Below are positions 22,906-29,183 of a stretch of 29,183 bases of DNA, piece by piece. The translations under genes and the position numbers were made by a program. The notes beneath the pieces were generated by a model. That model saw nothing but the letters and a program-made list of their open reading frames with translations, searched no databases and was not told the origin of the DNA. This DNA is from an uncultured archaeon (GTDB taxonomy: Archaea > Nanobdellota > Nanobdellia > Pacearchaeales > GW2011-AR1). The stretch's first letter is position 1. Each line of letters begins with the position of its first letter. The stretch spans positions 1-29,183 of the forward strand of contig CAIQQL010000022.1 of assembly GCA_903873955.1 (NCBI GenBank). The letters run 5' to 3'.

Positions 22906-23693
22906 ATGGCAACGTTTGAATCTCTTAAAAGCTCTGAAGCCTATAGGGTCTTATCTGAGTTGAACATCTTCAATCCAAGCGAACTGGACGCCTATCTCTT
23001 CTTGCTTACCCACAATCCTGCTACGGTATTGGAAATCACCAAAGGCATCAAAAGATACCGCGCAAATGTCTATGACACCTTAAAACGCCTCATAGAAAAA
23101 GGATTTGTCCAAGAGTCAGTCCAGGACAAGAAGAAGATGTTCTTTGCCCTCGATCCAGAAAAAATAAAACAGCTCCTTCATCAAAAACAGCAGGATTTTG
23201 ACCTTGTCCTTCCACGGCTCTCTGAGGCAGGTTTGACAAACAACCATGCAGAATATGCATCCATCACGCGGGGCGTTTTTGCCTTGAGGTCTGCATTTAA
23301 TGACTTTCTAAAGATTGGCGAACCTATCTACGCTTATGGCATCCCCTTGATCGCCGTGGATTACCTGGGAGAAGGATTCATGCAAGAGTACCATAAGCAG
23401 CGTAAAAAAAAGAAGATCATGATGTATCATATCTATAACCGCCAGGCCAATGAAAGGATAGAGAAACTCAATAAACTCAAATATACACAGGCAAAGCATC
23501 TTGCCGCCAAATATGACTCGAATGTATCGACCAATATCTGTGGTGACAGGTGATCCTGGCAATTTTCAACAATCCTGTGTCGGTGATAACCATAAAAAAC
23601 AAGGAAATCGCACGAAGTTACAGGAATTATTTTGAGATCCTCTGGAAAAGCGCATCAAAACAGTCCTCACAGGTCAAGAGACAAAAAGAGTAG
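22906..23693 (+). pseudogene. TrmB-like transcriptional regulator, frameshifted near the C-terminus
   Basis: The first frame runs from ATG 22906 to a TGA at 23551-23553 (215 aa). It contains a winged helix (SELDAYLFLLTHNPATVLEI, RYRANVYDTLKRLIEKGFVQE) and then a sugar-sensing-like domain. After GDR the meaningful reading continues from GTG at 23550 in the -1 frame: VILAIFNNPVSVITIKNKEI ... SYRNYFEILWKSA, to a TAG at 23691-23693. These are the conserved last strands and helix of TrmB-type proteins. One missing G in ACAGGTGATC would restore one 262-aa protein. There is no obvious slippery heptamer, so mutation or sequencing error is likelier than programmed shifting. It directly follows the receiver-dehydrogenase fusion. 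Confidence 0.8.
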
Positions 23694-23740
23694 CATTCAC
23701 TACTGCACTTTGTTATATACCCTAAAAGATTAGACTGGTT

Positions 23741-24097
23741 ATGCATCACCATCAAGCCTTATGCCAAACCAGTTCAGAGGGGATCAGCAACCCTATCTGC
23801 GCCTATTGCTATTTCAACGAGATCCGGGTCTGGATCCAAGATGCGGACCTCCCTCTCTTCCAAAAAAGGAAAGTCCTCATAAAGATAAATGAAATCCTAA
23901 AAAGAGAGAGCACCAATCCCGACACGTGCATCATCTGCGGCAATGAAGGCCTGGCGTTATGTTCGTACTGCTTTTTCTTTAAAGCAACGAGAATACTAAA
24001 AAGTGCAGGAGTAAAAAGGGGGGATCTGAAAAAGTTCTTAGAACTTTTCAGCTATACGCAATTTTATGATACCTACCCTTTCGCTCTTCCTTCTTAG
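23741..24097 (+). CDS. small protein with three CxxC motifs (118 aa)
   Basis: The protein has ICAYC near residue 20, CIICG near residue 66 and LCSYC near residue 76, with an amphipathic helix between them (KRKVLIKINEILKRES). This gives at least one probable four-Cys zinc or iron-sulfur site. The N-terminus is His-rich (MHHHQ). GTTATATAC at 23712-23720 is 25 nt upstream, so it is leaderless. No family is recognised. Two GC hairpins follow the stop. Confidence 0.65.
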   Translation: MHHHQALCQTSSEGISNPICAYCYFNEIRVWIQDADLPLFQKRKVLIKINEILKRESTNPDTCIICGNEGLALCSYCFFFKATRILKSAGVKRGDLKKFLELFSYTQFYDTYPFALPS

Positions 24098-24112
24098 AAC
24101 CCCTGAACCAAA

Positions 24113-24183
24113 GGCCCCTCTCTTGAGGGGGGCCTGATGATTCAAAACCTCAAACACCCTGGGGCCCCTCTTTGGAGGGGCCC
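24113..24183 (+). repeat. two near-identical GC-rich hairpins (terminator-like)
   Basis: The gap 24098-24324 holds no gene. Hairpin one: GGCCCCTC (24113-24120), loop TCTT, then GAGGGGGGCC (24125-24134). Hairpin two is perfect: GGGCCCCTC (24162-24170), loop TTTG, GAGGGGCCC (24175-24183), followed by TTTATAT. They share the CCCCTC-tetraloop-GAGGGG core and are 27 nt apart. They may stop transcription after the CxxC gene or be copies of a small repeat. A TATA box, TATTTAAT at 24296-24303, serves the next gene. Confidence 0.65.
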
Positions 24184-24324
24184 TTTATATTCAACAAGAG
24201 GGAAGGTCCTCTTGCTCCGGGCAAGGCAGATCCATAGATTAAACACAAAGTGTTATTTTAGAAATTTTTATCATCCATTCTCCCGTACAGCAAGCTATTT
24301 AATCTTCAGCAGTTTATCATTAAA

Positions 24325-25704
24325 ATGGAGCAGCCAGCTAGTCTAGCTGAATTACGCGAAACTTGGTTGTCGTTGGTAAGGCAAACCAGGATCAACGAAG
24401 CAAATACCCTTTATTGGGAACGATTGTTTCCCTTAGTAGAAAAAGAATTCTTGGCACACAATAAAATTGAAGAACACTATGACTGGCTGGTCCTGCCCTG
24501 CGGTCTTGAAGCGTCATATTATATCCTCCTGATCAAAGCAATCCGGCCAAAACAGGTTTATTTCCTGGGCACTGAAGAGTTTGTAGCAGAATTTCTTGAA
24601 ACCATCATCAAGAACACCGGGCTCAAGGCCTCTGAATACATCTTTGACAAGATCTCTTACGAGGGTCTGGACATCACGGATGTATACGATAAGATCCGCG
24701 CCCGACTCAACTTGTTCATTGACAAGAAAATCCTTATGGATCTGACCCGCGGAAAAAGAATAATGTCCGTTGGCGCAGGAATTGTAGGGGCTTTTTTTGG
24801 TTTTGACCTGGTGTATATTGATGAATCCTGGGTCGATGACGTCAAGAGAGGGATGCCCGGAACTGAAAAGCTTGTCATGGTGAGGAATCCTTTTGAGGTC
24901 TTCGGGGACCTGGAATTACGGGAAGCCAGGGCGTTCCTGAACAACCACAATTATGGTGCAGCCTTGGCGCTGTACAGACGCATCCAGCAGAAGATTGTCG
25001 ACCCAAGGAATGTCGAGATAGAGGCTTTCCTTTCTGAAGCGTATATGCACTGGAATTCCTTTAATTTCAAGGCTGCAGTAAGCAAACTCCAGACTGCAGT
25101 GGACAAGTTGCAGCAATATCATATCAAAGCCAAACCCGAGATCCTGGAAAATCTCATTGCTCTCAAGGTATTGGACACGGGAAGTCAAGAGATTATCAAG
25201 TCAGAAGAGTTCAATCTGCATGTCATCATCGACCTGTACTGCAATGCGATGCGAAAATCAGAGGTAGGGATCTTTGAAGATGCCATCAGCAGACTTTACC
25301 GTGTCTTAGAACTCATAACCCAAAATCGCCTAAAGTCCCACGGGATTGAAACATTAGGCTCAGATCTTACCCCATATGAATCTGCATACAAAGCAGTCAC
25401 GAAAGAGATCTACGGTATTGAAAAAAACCCCCCTATGGAAATAGGCCTCAAAGACGGTTTCATCCTCCTGTACATCAAGCAAGATTACCTTCTGGAAGGG
25501 TGCACGCCTAATGATTTGAAGCGCATGTTTGGCGTGATCCGGGCACGGGACATGTCCATCATCGCCCATGGATTACAGTTGGCAGGTGAAAAAGTGTTTG
25601 TCAACCTGAATACCCTGACCAAAGACCTAATCCAAAAAATATGCATAAAACAAAACCGGAATCTACCTCTTCTTTTGCATCAGCATACTTTTGTGAAGTT
25701 ATGA
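24325..25704 (+). CDS. CARF-HEPN protein, Cas02710-like (459 aa)
   Basis: The N-terminal half (residues about 50-190) is a CARF-like Rossmann domain: WLVLPCGLEASYYILLIKAI, KQVYFLGTEE, and the ligand-loop signature MDLTRGKRIMSVGAG. In known systems CARF domains bind cyclic oligoadenylate. A helical repeat-like middle follows (ARAFLNNHNYGAALALYRRI, FEDAISRLYRVLELITQNRL). Near the C-terminus ARDMSIIAHGLQ carries the HEPN RNase motif, Arg408-x6-His415. This order matches the CRISPR-associated TIGR02710 family. ATG 24325 is 26 nt after a TATA box (leaderless). No cas gene or CRISPR array occurs in the window. The stop overlaps the convergent gene by 6 nt. Confidence 0.78.
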   Translation: MEQPASLAELRETWLSLVRQTRINEANTLYWERLFPLVEKEFLAHNKIEEHYDWLVLPCGLEASYYILLIKAIRPKQVYFLGTEEFVAEFLETIIKNTGLKASEYIFDKISYEGLDITDVYDKIRARLNLFIDKKILMDLTRGKRIMSVGAGIVGAFFGFDLVYIDESWVDDVKRGMPGTEKLVMVRNPFEVFGDLELREARAFLNNHNYGAALALYRRIQQKIVDPRNVEIEAFLSEAYMHWNSFNFKAAVSKLQTAVDKLQQYHIKAKPEILENLIALKVLDTGSQEIIKSEEFNLHVIIDLYCNAMRKSEVGIFEDAISRLYRVLELITQNRLKSHGIETLGSDLTPYESAYKAVTKEIYGIEKNPPMEIGLKDGFILLYIKQDYLLEGCTPNDLKRMFGVIRARDMSIIAHGLQLAGEKVFVNLNTLTKDLIQKICIKQNRNLPLLLHQHTFVKL

Positions 25705-26190
25705 TCCTACTCCAATAAGCGCATGTGTTGACCAATAGGCCTTATTACTAAAATCCGGGGCCCTTGCACCGGGGTAGATTGCGGAAAATACATGGATCCT
25801 TTCTTTTCCGGGAAGAGGTTCAGCAAGGATGGTTATCAGGTTCGTAGGTTTGCGCACGATCCCATGCACCACCAGAACTGTGTACCCTGGAGAGCGTACT
25901 TGCACCCCCTTTTCTTTTTGCAGCCTTCTTTCCCGCTTATAACAGGTCTGCAGAGGCAGATCTTTCAGGGCAATGATCCCTTCTTCACCGATGATCTCCC
26001 TGCAAGAGAGCGTAATCTCCAATCTTTGGCCAGCATACCTGTCCTTAATCAGGTCATACGCATAGTCTGCAATCTGTCTCGGAGATTGAAACCGCTTATC
26101 AAAAACTGAACCTGGAACTTTGCTATCCCAAAGATGCCTTTGGAGATGGCCCAGGGTAGGAGCAAAGTATTTTTTAAAATGATACTCCAT
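25699..26190 (-). CDS. unknown protein (163 aa), last gene of a three-gene minus-strand operon
   Basis: The start is ATG 26190, two nt after the stop of the upstream gene and preceded by GGGAG; the earlier TTG is inside that gene. The N-terminal part is helical and basic (YHFKKYFAPTLGHLQRHLW). A beta-rich part follows, with YTVLVVHGIVRKPTNLITIL and HVFSAIYPGARAPDF. The last element vaguely recalls the end of small RNase-toxin folds (strand, then SAxYPG), but I would not assign a function. No membrane segment or Cys cluster is seen. Confidence 0.6.
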   Translation of the reverse strand: MEYHFKKYFAPTLGHLQRHLWDSKVPGSVFDKRFQSPRQIADYAYDLIKDRYAGQRLEITLSCREIIGEEGIIALKDLPLQTCYKRERRLQKEKGVQVRSPGYTVLVVHGIVRKPTNLITILAEPLPGKERIHVFSAIYPGARAPDFSNKAYWSTHALIGVGS

Positions 26191-26192
26191 GA

Positions 26193-27008
26193 TCACAATT
26201 TCTCCCAAGAATCTATCTCATCCCAGTAATGTCTTGCCCTTTGCAGATCAATATGGGGGCCAATAAAATCCATGACCCTATGCAGGCCAGTCTTGATTTC
26301 CTCCCCTAAAGAAAACACCGCATCATTTACGATCATTTTTGGCCTGACAAGCTGTTTTTTTGTGAGTCTTCCTTTGTCTCTAAGAAACTTCCGTTCATCC
26401 TCATATCCATGGATGACAATCCCCATCAGACTTGCAAGTGTGTAACATCTTTCCTCTATCTGTCTGGCAGTATCTGAGACGAGGTGTTTATTCGGACTGT
26501 GTTTCAATGACCCTACATGAGCCTGAAGTTCAGCAATCTTTACTTCCAGACCCTGACCGGAGATCTTCAGTTGCTTTTTTCGGTGAGAGACACAATACCA
26601 AGAGTAACCCTTATACTGCTCCAACAATTCCTCCCTATGCCCTGCGTCTCTCCATCGTTCCAGGTCCCGTAACATCTGCCCCGCATAACGAAGGTCAAAG
26701 TTCCCCAGATCCACGCGCATCCCTGCCTCCCCATGATGTTCATATGACTCTGCATGGGGCCGTTTTATCGAAAGCTCCCCGATATGCAGTTTATTAATGG
26801 GAGTGCGCATGCAATCAATGACCATCAGACTCCCTTCACAATTGCCCACAAGCATCTGCCGCGCCCCGTTTACAAAATGTGCTGATTCACTGAATTGCCC
26901 AAAATGGACATAGGATGTTTTTCCATACTCTACACTTATCCTTGTTTCAGGAAGAACATATTCGCCGCCAAGTGCAGGTCTCTCCAACAGGAAGTGATAC
27001 AGAGACAT
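26193..27008 (-). CDS. unknown protein (271 aa)
   Basis: This soluble protein has a beta-rich N-terminal third (EYVLPETRISVEYGKTSYVH, MLVGNCEGSLMVIDCM), a charged middle (LRDLERWRDAGHREELLEQY), and a helical C-terminal half with LASLMGIVIHGYEDERKFLR. It starts one nt after the HAD phosphatase gene and is followed two nt later by the 163-aa gene, so the three are translated as one unit. I find no signature of a known family. HEPN-like or NTP-binding functions cannot be claimed from the residues. Confidence 0.6.
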   Translation of the reverse strand: MSLYHFLLERPALGGEYVLPETRISVEYGKTSYVHFGQFSESAHFVNGARQMLVGNCEGSLMVIDCMRTPINKLHIGELSIKRPHAESYEHHGEAGMRVDLGNFDLRYAGQMLRDLERWRDAGHREELLEQYKGYSWYCVSHRKKQLKISGQGLEVKIAELQAHVGSLKHSPNKHLVSDTARQIEERCYTLASLMGIVIHGYEDERKFLRDKGRLTKKQLVRPKMIVNDAVFSLGEEIKTGLHRVMDFIGPHIDLQRARHYWDEIDSWEKL

Positions 27009-27009
27009 C

Positions 27010-27648
27010 TTATGCCCCCCTCAGGACATATTTAAGGTCCTCAAATCTTTCCAAGAAATAATCAGGACAAGATGCCCTGAGCATTTCTACAGGATTGAAA
27101 CTATACTGATTGGCAACCACCGCAATCTTGACCCCGGCAGTACGAGAATCTTCCACATCCCTTGCGGTGTCCCCTACGTACAGCATCTTTTTGGGAGGAA
27201 TTCCCCTTTCCCTTGCCAGCGCGATGAAAGCAGGTGATTTTGTCGATGCTACAGCCACAAGAGACTCGTCTGGAAAAAAGGAGTGCAATCCAGAACTCCG
27301 CAGCTTTCTCTTTATCTTCCCCTTATCCTTGGTCATGCTAATCACTATCATCCCCATCGGCAGGGCAGAGATCTCCCTTATTGTCCTGTCCACATGAGGG
27401 ATCATCACCAGATTTTCATGGTCAACTTCACGATAAAATCTGCTCAGTGCACTGACATGGTCACGAACTCCAAAAAACGCATAAAAATCATCCCAGTTAC
27501 CTCTATAGGGATTTGACCGATATTCGTCAAGGCTCGGAACTGCCCCTCCGAGATCCCGGATGATTCTGCAATCTGCAGCATAATTTGCACTCAACGTATC
27601 AACTAGCGTGCCATCCAAATCAAGCATCAAAAGCTCTATTGCTCCCAT
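27010..27648 (-). CDS. HAD-superfamily hydrolase, phosphoglycolate phosphatase-like (212 aa)
   Basis: The catalytic DxD is LDLDGTLVDT (Asp10, Asp12). Motif II is VISMTKDKG, motif III the Lys in ASTKSPAF, and motif IV VGDTARDVEDS. The cap domain is small and helical (residues about 17-80). Such enzymes remove phosphate from small phosphorylated metabolites or repair products. It is the first gene of the operon with two unknown proteins. A TTTTTTAAAG box lies about 60 nt upstream, leaving a leader of about 35 nt. Confidence 0.88.
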   Translation of the reverse strand: MGAIELLMLDLDGTLVDTLSANYAADCRIIRDLGGAVPSLDEYRSNPYRGNWDDFYAFFGVRDHVSALSRFYREVDHENLVMIPHVDRTIREISALPMGMIVISMTKDKGKIKRKLRSSGLHSFFPDESLVAVASTKSPAFIALARERGIPPKKMLYVGDTARDVEDSRTAGVKIAVVANQYSFNPVEMLRASCPDYFLERFEDLKYVLRGA

Positions 27649-27670
27649 AATAACTTCCCAGAATTAGGCC

Positions 27671-27746
27671 CTGAGGCGCCACCACCTCAGAGATTAGGAA
27701 GAAATCTTCTTTAAAAAAGTATCGAGTTACTTCAGGGAAGAAGTAA
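27671..27746. promoter_or_regulatory. upstream region of the HAD operon with inverted repeats
   Basis: The 178-nt gap 27649-27826 contains a TATA-like run (27708-27717, minus strand). It also has a 6-bp inverted repeat CTGAGG/CCTCAG (27671-27676 and 27685-27690) in the HAD leader, and a perfect 7-bp repeat TTACTTC/GAAGTAA (27727-27733 and 27740-27746) behind the TATA box. The second could be an operator. I see no gene here. Confidence 0.3.
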
Positions 27747-27826
27747 GTTATTGCTAAAACTAAGCTGACTTCCTCAGAGATGGCCTGCAAAATAGATTAT
27801 GCTGACACTTGGAAATAACGAACAGT

Positions 27827-28738
27827 CTAGAGAAACTTAAGAGAGACATTCTGATCATTTCCTTCAATTCTGCCACGTGCCCCTATAGGGATAATTATAT
27901 TTTCTACACAGTGCCCTATCTCAGGTATTTTTACTATCGGGATGTTTAAATCATCAAATACCTCTTTTGCAAGATCCTCTACTGCAAGGTCATTTTCTTT
28001 TGGTTTTTGTTCGCAAAAAGCAAAATTTCCAATAATGATACCTTTGCATAAGGAGATCTGTTTATGTTGCCTAATCTGAGTCAATTTTGACTTAATGAGC
28101 GATTTGCTTTCCCCTATGTCCTCCAGGATAAGCAGATAGTCTGAATTTAACATTACCAAGGGGTCAAATTCTGTACCTAGAAGAAGACAAAAGGAAGCCA
28201 AACAGCCACCTAAGAAGACGCCTTCGCCCTGCCCATTTGCAATTGATCCCCATTTAGCAGTATTTGGATTCTTTTTAGTCTCCAACTGCTTCTCTTTGAG
28301 AAATGCAGTGAGCAGGCCCTCTGTATAGGGTGTTGCGTTTTTTCCAAGCCCCCATAAAAAGTCTAAACCATGATAAGTGATTATCCCTGATTTCAAAGCA
28401 ATTACATTCAGCAGAACAGTGATGTCACTCAGACCGAAAAACGGCTTCCTATTTTTAGCAATTTCCCCATAATCAAGCAATTCAAGTAGGTCATTTGAGT
28501 TATCTCCCCCTTGTGAGGAAAGTATTGCATTGACATTTTTATCCAGAAAAGCATCCATGAGGTCTTTGGCCCTTTTCTCTTTGCTGCCAGAAAGAAAAGC
28601 AGATTTCCCTTTACAGGAAGCAGAATAACTAAAGTTTATCGCGTTTCTTTTGAGCACCTCTTCAGCTCGTTTGATCAACTCTTCTGTACCCGGTTCATCG
28701 ACAATATTTGCAGACGGCGAAACAATCCTAACTTCCAT
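27827..28738 (-). CDS. S66-family serine carboxypeptidase, LdcA/MccF-like (303 aa)
   Basis: S66 peptidases include LD-carboxypeptidases of peptidoglycan recycling and MccF, which inactivates the peptide-nucleotide antibiotic microcin C. The triad is present: Ser104 in FFGLSDIT, Glu206 in LILEDIGES and His276 in PEIGHCVEN. SSQGGDNSNDLL is the typical oxyanion-region GG segment. I chose ATG 28738 because AAGGAG precedes it; it overlaps the SPASM protein gene by 11 nt. There is no signal peptide, so it is cytoplasmic. Archaea lack murein, which makes a peptide-detoxifying or peptide-processing role more attractive. The gene is AT-rich compared with the centre of the window. Confidence 0.87.
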   Translation of the reverse strand: MEVRIVSPSANIVDEPGTEELIKRAEEVLKRNAINFSYSASCKGKSAFLSGSKEKRAKDLMDAFLDKNVNAILSSQGGDNSNDLLELLDYGEIAKNRKPFFGLSDITVLLNVIALKSGIITYHGLDFLWGLGKNATPYTEGLLTAFLKEKQLETKKNPNTAKWGSIANGQGEGVFLGGCLASFCLLLGTEFDPLVMLNSDYLLILEDIGESKSLIKSKLTQIRQHKQISLCKGIIIGNFAFCEQKPKENDLAVEDLAKEVFDDLNIPIVKIPEIGHCVENIIIPIGARGRIEGNDQNVSLKFL

Positions 28739-29183
28739 TCTTTCTCCTTGTTTCTTCTCTTGCATTTTGAATTAACCAGTCGGATTTTTTTCTTAAAAAC
28801 TGAGGGTCATTACCGAGTATCCTAAACATCTCTTGCAATGATTCGAACCTTTCAGAACAATAAGGGACTGGACTTTTTATATCTTTAGAAGAACTACTGC
28901 CATAAGCGCTCCCTCGACAATCTCCTCCGCAACAATACATAAACTCGCAGGCAGAACAATGAGGGAAGGTGTCAACTCGCAACTCTGAAAGAGGATGTGC
29001 TCTTCGCCTGTCAGACAGTTCGGACAACGGAGAGGCACGGATGTTCCCTAATTGAAACTCCTCATACCTTGTTCCTGGACAGGGATACATATTTCCCACA
29101 GAATCTAAAAAGAAGTAATTTCCTCTTGATAGACCGCAGCTTAAGGATTTTATTCCGGAAAGCGCTGAAGCCGCCAGAATGGG
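28728..29183 (-). CDS. radical SAM/SPASM protein, C-terminal part (cut by window edge)
   Basis: The reading frame is open to the right edge, so only the C-terminal 151 residues are seen. They form a SPASM domain with auxiliary [4Fe-4S] cluster cysteines: LSCGLSRGNYFFLDSVGNMY, then PCPGTRYEEFQLGNIR, HCSACEFMYCCGGDCRG and a later YCSERF. This pattern is typical of radical SAM enzymes that modify ribosomal peptides or mature proteins. The CxxxCxxC radical SAM core should lie beyond position 29183. The gene is followed by and overlaps the S66 peptidase gene. GTG 29099 is an internal Val codon, not a start. Confidence 0.85.
   Translation of the reverse strand, partial: PILAASALSGIKSLSCGLSRGNYFFLDSVGNMYPCPGTRYEEFQLGNIRASPLSELSDRRRAHPLSELRVDTFPHCSACEFMYCCGGDCRGSAYGSSSSKDIKSPVPYCSERFESLQEMFRILGNDPQFLRKKSDWLIQNAREETRRKNGS

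Noticed and set aside
23540..23560. Programmed -1 frameshift in the TrmB-like gene
   Set aside because: No slippery heptamer or obvious downstream structure is seen at the shift point; a lost G is simpler.
24137..24346. ORF of 69 codons across the hairpin region
   Set aside because: It reads through both hairpins and the TATA box of the CARF-HEPN gene; composition is not protein-like.
24000..25704. CRISPR array or cas operon next to the CARF-HEPN gene
   Set aside because: No regularly spaced direct repeats and no Cas1, Cas2, Cas10 or Cas7-like sequences were found; the two hairpins differ in length and are only two copies.
27799..27840. Thirteen-codon ORF as a RiPP precursor near the S66 gene
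   Set aside because: It is on the opposite strand, overlaps the end of the S66 gene, and lacks a ribosome site or core-peptide features.
1..29183. tRNA, rRNA or insertion sequence genes
   Set aside because: No T-loop GGTTCRANNC contexts with matching stems, no rRNA stretches and no transposase motifs were noticed on either strand.

Overview
The window looks like the chromosome of an archaeon, probably an uncultivated DPANN-type lineage (a Woesearchaeota-like group is my guess from protein flavour, not proven). The evidence is an archaeal-type class I fructose-bisphosphate aldolase and a short archaeal-type triosephosphate isomerase, a four-subunit group 3b-like [NiFe] hydrogenase, TrmB- and PadR-like regulators, and promoter layout. 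Many first genes have a TTTAAATA-like TATA box about 25-28 nt before the start codon (leaderless transcripts). Internal genes are joined by ATGA overlaps or strong GGAGGTGAT-type Shine-Dalgarno sites. TGA is an ordinary stop codon here.

Layout. (1) 1-1.1 kb, AT-rich: remains of a restriction-modification system (C5 methyltransferase 3' end broken by TGA, convergent putative endonuclease) and a frameshifted small membrane-protein gene. (2) 1.2-5.8 kb: a tight plus-strand operon of PfkB sugar kinase, FBP aldolase, D-lactate-type dehydrogenase, triosephosphate isomerase, hypA and a VIT/CCC1 metal transporter. (3) 5.9-7.0 kb: hypC, an unknown 170-aa protein and a hydrogenase maturation protease. 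(4) 10.8-7.0 kb, minus strand: hydrogenase/sulfhydrogenase operon hydB-hydG-hydD-hydA. (5) 11-13.9 kb: ROK sugar kinase, small zinc protein, secreted Kazal-like protein, half-size MFS protein, adenylate kinase. (6) 13.9-17.3 kb: PadR regulator with an operator-like palindrome, then a MacB-like ABC ATPase, an anchored exported protein and a permease. (7) 17.3-21.4 kb: small membrane and zinc proteins, MazG-like pyrophosphohydrolase, Ca2+/H+ antiporter, GH1 glycosidase. (8) 21.5-25.7 kb: a receiver-domain/lactate-malate-dehydrogenase fusion, a frameshifted TrmB-like regulator, a CxxC protein, two GC hairpins, and an orphan CARF-HEPN (Cas02710-like) protein. (9) 27.6-25.7 kb, minus: HAD phosphatase plus two unknown proteins. 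(10) 29.2-27.8 kb, minus, AT-rich: the end of a radical SAM/SPASM protein and an S66 (LdcA/MccF-like) peptidase.

The genes fit a sugar-fermenting life style. GH1 and ROK enzymes would release and phosphorylate sugars, the PfkB-aldolase-TPI set runs upper glycolysis, D-lactate dehydrogenase and the NAD(P)-linked hydrogenase dispose of electrons, and HypA, HypC and the protease mature the hydrogenase. The least ordinary items are the receiver-dehydrogenase fusion beside a TrmB-like regulator, the orphan CARF-HEPN protein, the radical SAM/SPASM-S66 pair, the unknown protein in the hydrogenase maturation cluster, and the PadR-controlled exporter with an extra exported subunit.
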